This document shows positions 1-8,280 of a stretch of 64,000 bases of DNA, in pieces. The position numbers and the translations under genes are program-made. Within the stretch, counting starts at the first letter, position 1. Every line of letters begins with the position of its first letter. The stretch is from Kitasatospora herbaricolor (GTDB taxonomy: Bacteria; Actinomycetota; Actinomycetes; Streptomycetales; Streptomycetaceae), in contig NZ_JAUSVA010000002.1 of NCBI RefSeq assembly GCF_030813695.1, positions 3,162,001 to 3,226,000 on the forward strand, read 5' to 3'. Under the pieces are notes generated by a model. That model was not told the origin of the DNA. It was given only the letters and a program-made list of their open reading frames with translations, and ran no database searches.

Positions 1-446
1 CGGGCGTTCGGCAGCGCCATCCGCTTGCCGGGGGTGCCGGCCGCCAGCAGCACGGCCGCGGCGGAGGCCGCCTGGCCCATGCAGACGGTGGTGATGTCCG
101 GCTTGACGTACTGCATGGTGTCGTAGATCGCGGTCAGCGCCGTGAAGGAGCCGCCGGGCGAGTTGATGTACATCTGGATCTCGCGGTCCGGGTCCATCGA
201 CTCCAGGCAGAGCAGCTGGGCCATGATGTCGTTCGCCGAGACGTCGTCCACCTGCGAGCCGAGGAAGATGATGCGCTCCTCGAACAGCTTGGCGTACGGG
301 TCGTACTCGCGAACGCCCTGCGAGGTGCGCTCGACGAAGCGCGGGACGATGTAACGGCCCTCTGCCCGCGGGGCAGTGGACTCGGAGCGGGCGCCGAAGT
401 ACTCGGCGCGCGGCGTGTTGGGGCCGAAGGGGGTGTTGCTGGCCAT
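1..446 (-). CDS. clpP2: ATP-dependent Clp protease proteolytic subunit ClpP2 (3' end outside window)
   Basis: Serine peptidase subunit that forms the barrel-shaped Clp protease with ClpP1 and the ClpX/ClpC unfoldases in the cytosol. The visible N-terminal 148 residues begin [10 protein letters not shown] and run through the ClpP fold: the EERIIFLG strand, YINSPGG, and the nucleophile motif [12 protein letters not shown] with the catalytic Ser. The catalytic His and Asp lie beyond the window edge. The ATG at 444-446 is chosen because it follows the clpP1 stop by 59 bp on the same strand. The extended N-terminus before the ClpP core is usual for the second Streptomyces clpP. It is co-transcribed with clpP1, the normal arrangement in this group. 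ClpX would be expected next, outside the window. Confidence 0.96.
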   Translation of the reverse strand, partial: MASNTPFGPNTPRAEYFGARSESTAPRAEGRYIVPRFVERTSQGVREYDPYAKLFEERIIFLGSQVDDVSANDIMAQLLCLESMDPDREIQMYINSPGGSFTALTAIYDTMQYVKPDITTVCMGQAASAAAVLLAAGTPGKRMALPNA

Positions 447-505
447 GGGAGTTCCGTCCTCCGAATGCGTGCGTGCCGTCGTGTGTGGGGTGCGGGAGGG
501 GGCGC

Positions 506-1144
506 TCAGGCGCCGGTGCCGCCGCCGCCGGGGACATCTGCGGCACTGTGCATGATCGAGTCGATCAGGCCGTACTCCTTGGCCTGCTCCGGGGTGAACC
601 AGCGGTCGCGGTCGGAGTCCGCGGTGACGCGCTCGAAGGTCTGGCCGCTGTGGTGCGCGATCAGCTCGGACATCCGCTTCTTGGTGCGGAGCAGCTGCTC
701 GGCCTGGATCCGGATGTCGGTGGCGGAGCCGCCGAGGCCGGCCGAGGGCTGGTGCATCAGGATGTTGGCGTTCGGCAGCGAGAAGCGCTTGCCCTTGGCG
801 CCGGCCGTCAGCAGGAACTGGCCCATCGAGGCGGCCATGCCCATCGCGATGGTGACCACGTCGTTCTTGATGTACTGCATGGTGTCGTAGATCGCCATGC
901 CGGCCGTGATCGAGCCGCCCGGGGAGTTGATGTAGAGGTAGATGTCCTTCTCGGGGTCAGCCGCCAGGAGCAGCAGCTGCGCGGTGATCTTGTTCGCGAT
1001 GTCGTCGTCGACCGCCTGGCCGAGGAAGATGATCCGCTCGTTGAGCAGCCGGTTGTAGACCTGGTCGCCCAGGCCGCCGAGCACGTCACCACCGGCGGCG
1101 TGCGGCGCCATCAGGCCAGGCATCTGCATCTGCGGGAACGTCAC
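506..1144 (-). CDS. clpP1: ATP-dependent Clp protease proteolytic subunit ClpP1
   Basis: First of two tandem ClpP serine protease subunits, 212 residues, the usual family length. The catalytic triad can be read directly: Ser106 in [10 protein letters not shown], His131 in ILMHQPSAG and Asp180 in DSDRDRWF. The [12 protein letters not shown] oxyanion segment is intact. The Met/Pro-rich start ([10 protein letters not shown]) is a short processed-type propeptide. In Streptomyces, ClpP1 degrades regulators such as the ClgR and PopR activators and influences differentiation. The gene is transcribed toward clpP2 and lies downstream of tig, from which it is separated by a strong hairpin at 1360-1402. 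A ClgR-type box lies about 140 bp upstream, so ClgR-dependent activation is expected. Confidence 0.97.
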   Translation of the reverse strand: MTFPQMQMPGLMAPHAAGGDVLGGLGDQVYNRLLNERIIFLGQAVDDDIANKITAQLLLLAADPEKDIYLYINSPGGSITAGMAIYDTMQYIKNDVVTIAMGMAASMGQFLLTAGAKGKRFSLPNANILMHQPSAGLGGSATDIRIQAEQLLRTKKRMSELIAHHSGQTFERVTADSDRDRWFTPEQAKEYGLIDSIMHSAADVPGGGGTGA

Positions 1145-1283
1145 TTAGCCACCTGCTCAGTCGATTTGGACGGTCGCTCCACGGCCGTCACTTTGTCGCA
1201 CAGCTTGAGATATCACTGCGTGAATGTCGCTGTCCAAGGACCCTAACGCGCAGGCCGGGCCGCAGAATCCCCCACGCAGAACT

Positions 1284-1297
1284 GTTCGCTGTGAGCG
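1284..1297 (-). promoter_or_regulatory. Candidate ClgR-binding box upstream of clpP1
   Basis: The sequence GTTCGC-TGTGA-GCG matches exactly the GTTCGC-N5-GCG motif reported for the Streptomyces ClgR activator of clp genes. It lies about 140 bp upstream of the clpP1 start, between the tig terminator hairpin and clpP1. Function is inferred from motif and position. Confidence 0.65.
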
Positions 1298-1359
1298 CAG
1301 GGTCCGGCGGCCCCCGAAGGGCCCCGAAGTGCCGTGCGCACACGCCCCGCGCACAGACG

Positions 1360-1402
1360 GCAGTGGGCCCGGGCGCCGCTGCACGGCGTCCGGGCCCACT
1401 GC
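1360..1402 (-). terminator. Intrinsic-type hairpin terminator after tig
   Basis: An almost perfect 19-bp stem (arms 1360-1378 and 1384-1402, one G-T pair, 5-nt loop) lies 23 bp beyond the tig stop. There is no U-tract, as is common in Streptomyces. It separates tig from the clpP promoter. Confidence 0.75.
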
Positions 1403-1424
1403 TCGATCAGGCGTCTACCGGGGC

Positions 1425-2822
1425 TCAGGCCTCGGTCGACCCCTCGGCGGTCTCGTCCGCCGCAGCGGCCTCGACGGTCTCGGCCGACTCGTCGGTCTCG
1501 TCGTCGTCGAAGTTGATCTCGTTGCCCTCGGTGTCGACGACCTTGGCGGCCTCGACCACCAGCGCCAGCGCCTTGCCGCGGGCGACCTCGCCGACCAGCA
1601 GCGGCACCTGGCCACCCTGGACGACCTGCTGCGCGAACTGGTCCGGGGTCAGGCCCGAGCCGGCGGCACGGCGGATGAGGTGCTCGGTGAGCTCCTCCTG
1701 GTTGACGCCCAGCTCCTCGTTGCCCACGATCTGGTCGAGGACGAACTGGGTCTTGATGCCCTTCTTGGCCTGCTCCTCGGTCTCCGCCAGGAAGTCCTCC
1801 AGGGACTTGTCCTGGGTGGCGAGGTAGGCCTCCAGGGTCAGGCCCATCGGCTCCAGCTGGTGGTGCTCGAGGTTGTGGCGACGGGTCTCGATCTCGTCCT
1901 TGAGGAGCTTCTCCGGGTAGTCCATCTCGACCTTGGAGAGCAGCTCGTCCAGGACCTTCTCCTGGGCCTGGGTGGCCTGGTCGAACTCCTTCATGCGCTC
2001 AAGGCGCTTGCGGGAGTCGGCACGCAGCTCGTCCAGGGTGTCGAACTCGCTCGCCAGCTGGGCGAACTCGTCGTCCAGCTCGGGGAGCTCCTTCTCCTGG
2101 ACGGCGGTGACGGTGACGGTGACCTCGGAGGTCTTGCCCGCCTGGGTGCCACCCTTGAGCTCGGTGCTGAAGGTCGCGGTGCCACCGGCCGCCAGGCCGA
2201 CGACGGCGTCGTCGATGCCGTCGATGAGCCGGCCGGAGCCGATCTCGTAGCTGACGCCCGACGCGATGCCGTCGTCCGGCACCTCACCGTCGACCTTGGC
2301 CTCCAGGTCGACGACGACGATGTCGCCGGCGGCCGCCTCGCGCTCGACGTCCTTGACCGAGGAGAAGCGCTCACGCAGCTGCTCCAGGGACTTGTCGACG
2401 TCCTCGTCGGAGACGACGATCGGGTCGACGGTCACCGAGATCTCGGTGAAGTCGGGGAGGGTGACCTCGGGGCGGATGTCGACCTCGGCGGTGAACTTGA
2501 GGTCACCGCCGTCGGCGATCTTCTCGACACCCTCGATGTCGGTGATGTCGGGCTGGCCGAGGACCTCGATCTTGCCCTCGTCGACGGCCTGCGTGTAGAA
2601 GCGCGGCAGGGCGTCGTTGACGGCCTCTTCCAGCACGGCCGCACGGCCGAAGCGCTGGTCGATGACACGGTTCGGGATCTTGCCCTTGCGGAAGCCCGGG
2701 ACCGAGACCTGCTGGTTGATCTTCTTGTACGCCGCGTCGAGGCTGGGCTTGAGCTCCTCGAAGGGCACCTCGACGGTGAGTCGAACCCGGGTCGGGTTCA
2801 GAGTCTCGACGGCGCTCTTCAC
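1425..2822 (-). CDS. tig: Trigger factor, ribosome-associated chaperone and peptidyl-prolyl isomerase
   Basis: 465-residue trigger factor. The N-terminal ribosome-binding domain (about 1-150) carries [11 protein letters not shown], the signature contacting ribosomal protein L23. The FKBP-type isomerase domain (about 160-250) contains [14 protein letters not shown]. The C-terminal helical chaperone domain ends in an acidic Asp/Glu-rich tail, typical of actinobacterial Tig. Start is GTG at 2820-2822, preceded by GGAG 8 bases upstream. It is the usual upstream neighbour of clpP1-clpP2, with tRNA genes further upstream, as in Streptomyces chromosomes. It binds nascent chains at the ribosome exit tunnel and hands substrates to DnaK or the Clp system. 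Confidence 0.97.
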   Translation of the reverse strand: MKSAVETLNPTRVRLTVEVPFEELKPSLDAAYKKINQQVSVPGFRKGKIPNRVIDQRFGRAAVLEEAVNDALPRFYTQAVDEGKIEVLGQPDITDIEGVEKIADGGDLKFTAEVDIRPEVTLPDFTEISVTVDPIVVSDEDVDKSLEQLRERFSSVKDVEREAAAGDIVVVDLEAKVDGEVPDDGIASGVSYEIGSGRLIDGIDDAVVGLAAGGTATFSTELKGGTQAGKTSEVTVTVTAVQEKELPELDDEFAQLASEFDTLDELRADSRKRLERMKEFDQATQAQEKVLDELLSKVEMDYPEKLLKDEIETRRHNLEHHQLEPMGLTLEAYLATQDKSLEDFLAETEEQAKKGIKTQFVLDQIVGNEELGVNQEELTEHLIRRAAGSGLTPDQFAQQVVQGGQVPLLVGEVARGKALALVVEAAKVVDTEGNEINFDDDETDESAETVEAAAADETAEGSTEA

Positions 2823-3071
2823 GGTTGGGTCTCCTATTGGGCTTGCGGTCAGGGTTGTCTCCGCCGTTCCCGGCGGCCGGCATGGGCCGGTCAGGTCGGG
2901 CGAGACGGGCGATGGGCGGTTGGGGCTGCATCTCCCGTGGGGGTGGACGCTGAGAGTGACTCCTCGCCCTCGGGTGGCTGACCTGGGTATACACCACAGG
3001 CACTACCACCAGCGGCCCATCCTACCGGTACCACGAAAGGCGGACGCCAGGACGCCGCCGCCGAAGTGCTC

Positions 3072-4562
3072 TCAGACCGCCCGCGAGGCGTCCCGGAGGG
3101 CCTCGCCGGCGGGCTCCGCGGCAGGCCCGGGAACCTTTCGCATCGTCGCCGCCGCATCGGAATCCCGGACGGACAACGCGATGACGGCCGCCACCAGGGC
3201 CAGCCCGGAGGCCACCAGGAAGGCCGCCCGGTACGCGGCCAGGTTCGCCACGGGCGTACCCGCGGTGTCCACCGTGACCGTCCCGACCGCGGTCAGGACG
3301 GTGCCGAGGACCGCCACCCCGAGCGCCGAGCCCAGCTGCCGCTGGGCGTTGTACAGGGTGGACGCCGCCCCGGTCGCGCGGGCCGGGACGGTGGCGAAGG
3401 CGGCGGTCTGCGAGGGCATGAAGACGTGCGACATCGCGAACCCGGTGACGAACATCAGCCCGCGCACCGCCCACAGGTTGCTCTCCGGCGTGATCGCCGT
3501 CATCGCCGCCAGGCAGAGCGCCACCACGGTGGCGCCCACGACCAGGATCCGCCGCGGGCCGATCCGCGGGTAGAGCCGGCCCGCCACCTGTGAGGCGATC
3601 ATCACGCCGATCGCCTCGGGGAACACCATCAGGCCGCTGTGCAGCGCGTCCATCCCGAGCGCGTCCTGCATCAGCAGCGGGAAGAGGTAGAGCATGCCCA
3701 GGAAGGCCGCGCCGGAGAAGAGGGAGAGCAGGTTCATCGTCCGGAAGATCCGGTCGCGCAGCAGCCGCAGGTCGAGCATCGGCTCCGGGCGGCGCAGCTC
3801 CACCACGACCAGTGCGGCCAGGGCGAGCGCCCCGGTCACGCCGGACACCAGGATCCGGGCGCTCCCCCAGCCCTGGCCGGCCCCCTCCGCGAGGGCGTAC
3901 ATCAGCAGGCCGAAGCCGGCCGCGGAGAGCAGGAACCCGGCCGCGTCGAAGCGCCCGGCCCGCTCGACGCGGTAGTCGGGCAGGAAGAGGAGGCCGAAGA
4001 CCAGGGCCGCGACGCCGACCGGGATGTTCACGATGAACACCCAGTGCCAGGACCAGCCGTCGACCAGCCAGCCGCCCAGCACCGGGCCGAGCGCGGGCGC
4101 GACGGCGGTCGGCAGCATCAGCACCCGGGTGGCCCGCATCCGCTCCTCCTGCGGGAAGGCCCGGAAGAGCATGGTCATCCCGACCGGGGTGAGCATGCCG
4201 CCGGCCGCGCCCTGGAAGATCCGGTAGAGCGTGAGCTGCGCCATCGAGTCGGCGGCGCCGCAGAGCAGCGAGGCGACGGTGAAGAGGGAGAGCGAGACCA
4301 GGAAGACCCGCCGGGTGCCGTAGCGGTCGCCCAGCCAGCCGGACAGCGGGACGAAGACCGCGAGGCTGACCAGGTAGCCGACGTTGACGATGCCGACGCC
4401 CGCCGGGTCCACGCCGAACTGCCGCCCGATCGAGGGCAGCGCCACGTTGACGATGGTGGTGTCCATGATCGACATGAACAGCGAGGCCACGAAGACGACG
4501 CCGACGGCGGTCTTCGCGTTGATCCCCCGGCGCGGTGGGACGGTGGGGTCGGGGGCGGGCAT
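3072..4562 (-). CDS. MFS multidrug exporter, DHA2 (EmrB/QacA) family
   Basis: 496-residue proton-driven efflux transporter with 14 predicted membrane segments. Family motifs: MDTTIVNVALPSI at TM1, GWLGDRYGTRRVF in the first cytoplasmic loop (motif A), and PVLGGWLVDGWSW plus VFIVNIPVG (motif C region) typical of DHA2 antiporters. The open frame continues upstream, across the region complementary to tRNA-Pro. The ATG at 4560-4562 is preferred because GGAG lies 6-9 bases upstream and the transmembrane core begins about 20 residues later. Substrate cannot be predicted. No TetR or MarR regulator adjoins it, so its control is unknown. It is a single gene after the tRNA-Pro locus. Confidence 0.9.
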   Translation of the reverse strand: MPAPDPTVPPRRGINAKTAVGVVFVASLFMSIMDTTIVNVALPSIGRQFGVDPAGVGIVNVGYLVSLAVFVPLSGWLGDRYGTRRVFLVSLSLFTVASLLCGAADSMAQLTLYRIFQGAAGGMLTPVGMTMLFRAFPQEERMRATRVLMLPTAVAPALGPVLGGWLVDGWSWHWVFIVNIPVGVAALVFGLLFLPDYRVERAGRFDAAGFLLSAAGFGLLMYALAEGAGQGWGSARILVSGVTGALALAALVVVELRRPEPMLDLRLLRDRIFRTMNLLSLFSGAAFLGMLYLFPLLMQDALGMDALHSGLMVFPEAIGVMIASQVAGRLYPRIGPRRILVVGATVVALCLAAMTAITPESNLWAVRGLMFVTGFAMSHVFMPSQTAAFATVPARATGAASTLYNAQRQLGSALGVAVLGTVLTAVGTVTVDTAGTPVANLAAYRAAFLVASGLALVAAVIALSVRDSDAAATMRKVPGPAAEPAGEALRDASRAV

Positions 4563-4833
4563 CCGGTCTCCAGCTTTTGGTGAACAATCAACATTCCACC
4601 TTGCCCGACCGCGGCGCGAAGCGCGAGTCCGTGACCGGACCGGGCGGACGTGCACGTTCGACCCGGCACGGAGAAGGCCTGAAGCACGGAGAAGGCCTGA
4701 AGGGGGACGCACCCACCCCTGGCAGCACCCGTCGCACCGCACCGGCCCAGGCCGCGGAACACCCGGCCGAACAGCGCCCGCACCGCGGAACGACAACAGG
4801 GCCCCGCCTGTCCGACGAGACCCTGCCGCACTG

Positions 4834-4907
4834 TCGGGGTGACCGGATTCGAACCGACGGCCTTCCGCTCCCAAAGCGGACGCGCTACCAAACTGCGCCA
4901 CACCCCG
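4834..4907 (-). tRNA. tRNA-Pro (anticodon TGG)
   Basis: Read on the minus strand, a 74-nt cloverleaf folds. The acceptor stem is CGGGGTG paired with CACCCCG plus discriminator A. The anticodon loop is CTTTGGG-type with anticodon TGG, and the T-arm contains GGTTCGAATCC. No CCA is encoded. It lies upstream of the MFS gene and divergent from tRNA-Gly. Confidence 0.95.
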
Positions 4908-5069
4908 TGGTGCCGAGAGGAAGCGTACACGCCGGGCCCCCACGGCTCGCCGACATTCTCCGAGGCCGCCGCGGCGAAAGGAGTGTGCACACACCCGACC
5001 GGACCAGGTAGGCTGGCCCCGTCCTCGCGACCGGCAACGGCCGCGGGGTGCGTGCTCCCGGGCACGCGT

Positions 5070-5140
5070 GCGGGCGTAGCTCAATGGTAGAGCCCTAGTC
5101 TTCCAAACTAGCCACGCGAGTTCGATTCTCGTCGCCCGCT
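5070..5140 (+). tRNA. tRNA-Gly (anticodon TCC)
   Basis: A 71-nt cloverleaf: acceptor GCGGGCG paired with CGCCCGC, D-arm AGCTCAATGGTAGAGC, anticodon arm CTAGT-CTTCCAA-ACTAG giving anticodon TCC, and T-arm GAGTTCGATTCTC. No CCA is encoded. It is followed 5 bp later by a strong hairpin. Confidence 0.96.
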
Positions 5141-5145
5141 CCGTC

Positions 5146-5192
5146 ACTTCGGCCCCTGGCCGGCGGTACTTCCGCCGGCCAGGGGCCGAAGT
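5146..5192 (+). terminator. Terminator hairpin of tRNA-Gly
   Basis: Perfect 21-bp inverted repeat (5146-5166 with 5172-5192) around a 5-nt loop TACTT, immediately after the tRNA-Gly 3' end. Confidence 0.85.
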
Positions 5193-5324
5193 CGTTGCGG
5201 GGCATTGCCGTTGGGGGGCGCCGGCCGGCACCCGTCACCGCCTCCGGCCCTGATCCACGCCCGGGTGGGGTTCAGGGCCGGAGCCACGCCGCAGGGCGGT
5301 CGGAGGCCGAGGGGCCGGGCGCGG

Positions 5325-5870
5325 TCAGAGCCCGAGCGACTGGGCGCGGGCGGCGGCCCGGTCGAGGAGCTGGTGGATGTCGGCCTCACGGGTGGTGGGG
5401 CGGTCGTTGTACTCGTCGGGGGAGCTGACCGGGCGTCCGGTGGCGTGCAGGATCTCCATCACCTGGACGCGGGCGGTCTGGACGGTCAGCGGGGTGCCGT
5501 AGCCGTGGGCGAGGACGGCCGCCTGGGCGCCGAGCAGGCAGACCCGGCCGGCCTCGTCCCACATGGCGCCCTGGAGCCAGCCGAAGGCGCCGATGTAGCG
5601 CGAGGTCAGCCGCAGGTGACCGGCCGCGGTGAGGCGCAGGGGGCGGGGCGGGCGGCGGGCGATCCGGTCGAGCAGGGTGGGCCGGGGCAGCGGGTGGGCG
5701 GCGTTCCAGGGCTGGACGACGCTGCCGAGCGGTGCGACGTACGGGATCGCCGGGTGCCGGGCCGGGGCCGGGAGGGTGGCGAGGTAGGCCTCGATCTCCT
5801 CGGCGAGGCCGGAGCCGTCCGGGGTGAGGACGAACGGCGGGGGCGGGGGCCTCGGAGTGGTGCGGGTCAT
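5325..5870 (-). CDS. Conserved actinobacterial protein, DUF6197-like
   Basis: 181-residue soluble protein without signal peptide or membrane segment. The N-terminus is Pro-rich and disordered. The core has GAMWDEAGRVCLLGAQ, which resembles the pattern of the DUF6197 family common in Streptomyces (a Cys-x-x-Gly-A segment, then helices). The C-terminal end DEYNDRPTTREADIHQLLDRAA carries the 'ND-TR' element seen in that family. Function unknown. Start ATG at 5868-5870 has GGAG nearby. It is monocistronic, convergent with tRNA-Gly and divergent from the VOC gene. The family assignment is from memory of the pattern. Confidence 0.75.
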   Translation of the reverse strand: MTRTTPRPPPPPFVLTPDGSGLAEEIEAYLATLPAPARHPAIPYVAPLGSVVQPWNAAHPLPRPTLLDRIARRPPRPLRLTAAGHLRLTSRYIGAFGWLQGAMWDEAGRVCLLGAQAAVLAHGYGTPLTVQTARVQVMEILHATGRPVSSPDEYNDRPTTREADIHQLLDRAAARAQSLGL

Positions 5871-6064
5871 GGCGTCTGCTCCTGCGCGGGCCGGCGGGTA
5901 TTGCTACCCAAAATGGTGCATACCGGCGCATTCCGCTAGCCGGGGCGCCGCGCCCCGGCTCCGCCCGGCCCGCTCCCGACCACCGGGCCACCCACCCCGG
6001 GGCCGCACCCCCGGCGTAGGCTCCCGTCCGGCGGCGGACCGCCGCCGGACTCGGGGAGGACAGC

Positions 6065-6466
6065 ATGGAACTCACGCAAGTACGGCTGCTCGTGGACGAT
6101 TTCGGCAGCTGCTTCCGCTTCTACCGGGACGTCCTGGGACTGACCCCGCAGCAGGACGACGAGAGCGGCCCGTACGGCAAGCTGAGCCCGCCGGCCGGCG
6201 CGGCGGCCGTGACCCTGCAGCAGCGGGAGCACTTCGCCCGGGCACTGCCGGACGGGGCCCTCGACACCGGAACCCCCGGAGGCCCCCGGGCCCTGGTCGT
6301 GCTCAAGGTCGACAGCGTGGACGAGGCGGCCGCCCGGATCGCCGCCCGGGGGCACGAGCTGCTGGCGGAGCCCCAGGTGCAGTGGGGACGCCTGCGGGTG
6401 GCCTACCTCACCGATCCCGAGGGGAACCTGGTGGAACTGCAGGAGTGGCTGACGCCGCCCGCGTGA
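6065..6466 (+). CDS. VOC (glyoxalase/bleomycin-resistance fold) family protein
   Basis: 133-residue single-domain vicinal-oxygen-chelate protein built from two beta-alpha-beta-beta-beta units. The first begins MELTQVRLLVDDFGSCFRFY and the second contains VLKVDSVDEAAARIAARGHE. It ends with the common YLTDPEGNLVELQEW strand, whose Glu is the usual metal ligand. Such proteins act as lyases, dioxygenases or antibiotic-binding proteins. The substrate cannot be told here. Start ATG follows GGAGGA by 5 bases. It stands alone, 121 bp before the DUF6348-like gene in the same direction. Confidence 0.9.
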   Translation: MELTQVRLLVDDFGSCFRFYRDVLGLTPQQDDESGPYGKLSPPAGAAAVTLQQREHFARALPDGALDTGTPGGPRALVVLKVDSVDEAAARIAARGHELLAEPQVQWGRLRVAYLTDPEGNLVELQEWLTPPA

Positions 6467-6587
6467 GGACGGTTTCCCGGCCGGGGCCACGGCCGATAGC
6501 CTCGCTGGCGTCCGACGTCAGTTCGACGCCGGACCGTACGTTCGAGCCCCACCCGGGCGTTCGAGCTTCAAGGGTGAGGAGTGTCCC

Positions 6588-7373
6588 GTGCGTCCCCAGG
6601 AGCGACTGGACGTCATACAACGCAGCGTGGTCCAGGAGATGGCACGGCTCGGTCAGGAGTTCACGGTCGAGGGCAGTGTGGTCCGCGGCCCCGGGACGAC
6701 GGCGGTGGCCGTCCGCGAGCACCCCGGCCAGGACGGCGCCGGGCACGTCGACCTCGGCTTCGTGCTGCGGCTCGGCCGGGCGGACGCCCCCGTCGTCTGG
6801 GACTGCGCGGCGGGGCTCGGGCAGACCGAGGAGGAGAAGCTCGCCAACGCCGTCCGGATGTGGGCGACCACCACCGCCGCCACGCTGGTCGAGGTGCAGG
6901 ACGGGCGGGGCGAGCACGGCGACCACTACGAGCCCCGGGAACTGCCGGGCTGGCAGGCCGTCCAGGGCCCGGCGGCCGTGTTCGGCTTCGGCAACGAGCG
7001 GCTGGCCCAGTGGCTGTCGGAGCACCAGGTGCTGCCGGCGCTCGCCCCCGCGCTGCTGCCGGCACTGAGCGGTCCGCCGGTCCACGGCGTCAAGTTGTTC
7101 CTGGGCGGCAAGGCCGGTGACGACGTGGCCGAGGTCCGGGTCGACGGCGAGGTGTCCGAGGCCGCGTCGGCGGCCCTGCGCGCGCTGGACTGGCCGCGCG
7201 GCGAACGGCTCTGCTGGGCCCGCCTGTTCATCCTGCTGAGCACGGCGGAAGGCCTCTCCCCCGCCGCCCCGGGGCATGCCGGATCGGCACCGGTGCCCAC
7301 GACGGGACCGGCGCGGGTGCGCCCGCGCGGACTGCTCGGCCGGTGGCGCCAGGCCCGGCGGGCCGGCCAGTAG
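6588..7373 (+). CDS. DUF6348 family protein
   Basis: 261-residue cytosolic protein of a conserved Streptomyces family of unknown function. Seen: a helix QERLDVIQRSVVQEMARL, a segment with the invariant-looking PVVWDCAAGLG, and a middle segment AVRMWATTTAATLVEV. Then PPVHGVKLFLGGKAGDDVAEVRVDGE and LDWPRGERLCWARLFILL follow, which give the family its pattern. The last 35 residues are low-complexity and basic. The start is GTG at 6588 with GGTGAGGAG about 7 bases upstream. It may be co-transcribed with the VOC gene. No catalytic motif is recognised. Confidence 0.85.
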   Translation: MRPQERLDVIQRSVVQEMARLGQEFTVEGSVVRGPGTTAVAVREHPGQDGAGHVDLGFVLRLGRADAPVVWDCAAGLGQTEEEKLANAVRMWATTTAATLVEVQDGRGEHGDHYEPRELPGWQAVQGPAAVFGFGNERLAQWLSEHQVLPALAPALLPALSGPPVHGVKLFLGGKAGDDVAEVRVDGEVSEAASAALRALDWPRGERLCWARLFILLSTAEGLSPAAPGHAGSAPVPTTGPARVRPRGLLGRWRQARRAGQ

Positions 7374-7415
7374 CCCTGTCGGGCCCCGTCCCGGCCGCCG
7401 GGGCCTACTGACCCG

Positions 7416-7610
7416 TCAGCTGGCGACGCCGGAGATGGTCTTCGCCAACTGGCTGAGGAAGTCCTGGATCGGCTTGGCGGCCGTGCTCTGGTTGAGCATG
7501 AAGCCGAAGAGCGCGGCCAGGATCGCGTGACCGATCTTCAGCTGCTTGTTGCGGATGAAGATGATGCAGATGACGCCGAACAGGACCAGCGCGGAGACGG
7601 AGAGTGCCAC
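7416..7610 (-). CDS. Small two-helix membrane protein, unknown function
   Basis: 64 residues starting at GTG (7608-7610) with GGAAG upstream. It has two hydrophobic stretches: ALVLFGVICIIFI (about 7-20) and HAILAALFGFML (about 28-39), joined by a short basic loop RNKQLK. The tail is polar. The layout resembles small inner-membrane proteins seen near plasmid-transfer or secretion genes in Streptomyces, but no such genes lie nearby and no function is assigned. It is convergent with the DUF6348 gene. Confidence 0.75.
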   Translation of the reverse strand: MALSVSALVLFGVICIIFIRNKQLKIGHAILAALFGFMLNQSTAAKPIQDFLSQLAKTISGVAS

Positions 7611-8280
7611 CCGGACTCACTTCCTCGTTTCATTGGGAGCTTCGCCCAGAAGCTCCGTGCGAAGCCGGACCCCGGTCTGTCCGACGGTCCCGAGGCGGAA
7701 GTCGATCGATCGCATCGCGGTCGGCGCGCCCGGCGGCCCTACGGTGCATACCGCGCCGCACCTGACGCCCCCAATCCCCCGAGTCCCCGAGTCACAACCA
7801 GTCCCGCCCGGACTCAGTGTGGTCGACCGTGCGGGTTGCGTAAAGGTGTTACCGGCAGCAGGAGCCCGAGATCCTGCGATGTGAGACGAATTTCCGCCGA
7901 CCGAGACGATAGCGGAGCGGTGCTGACGGATCGTCGGCGGGGCGGCGCTGAACGGTGCGGGGGCACCGGCAGGCGCCGGTCCGAGGGAGCGCGCGCGGGG
8001 GGCCCGCGCTCCCCTGACCGCCGACCAGGAATGGCCGAAGATCAGCTGCGCCGCGGAACAGGGGTTGACAGCGGCACATGCACCGGGGCGAACGGGCCAC
8101 GAGGGGTGGGCGGCGACGCCCCGGTGACGCCCGTCCGGCCAGGTCGGCGGGCCGGCAGGGCCGGCGGGGAGCCACGACGGGTGACGGCGAGCGGCGCGGA
8201 GCCCCGGGGCCGGGCAGCCGACCGGGCCGCACGGACCGACCGCACCTTCGGACGGGCGCGCCGGCCAGGGTGACCTCCGG
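7611..8280. other. 670-bp region without recognisable gene
   Basis: Open frames here lack codon-position bias and family resemblance. No convincing RNA gene or operator was seen. It must hold the promoter of the small membrane protein at its left end and the 3' flank of the phosphatase gene at its right. Confidence 0.5.

Noticed and set aside
1224..2981. A 585-codon plus-strand frame opposite tig
   Set aside because: Antisense shadow with Leu/Val/Gly runs created by G/C third positions of tig.
3072..5231. A longer MFS start upstream of 4562
   Set aside because: It would read through sequence complementary to tRNA-Pro and tRNA-Gly; the later ATG has a ribosome site.
7527..8273. 248-codon plus-strand frame in the 7.6-8.3 kb gap
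   Set aside because: Low-complexity Arg/Gly/Ala sequence with no third-position bias or ribosome site.
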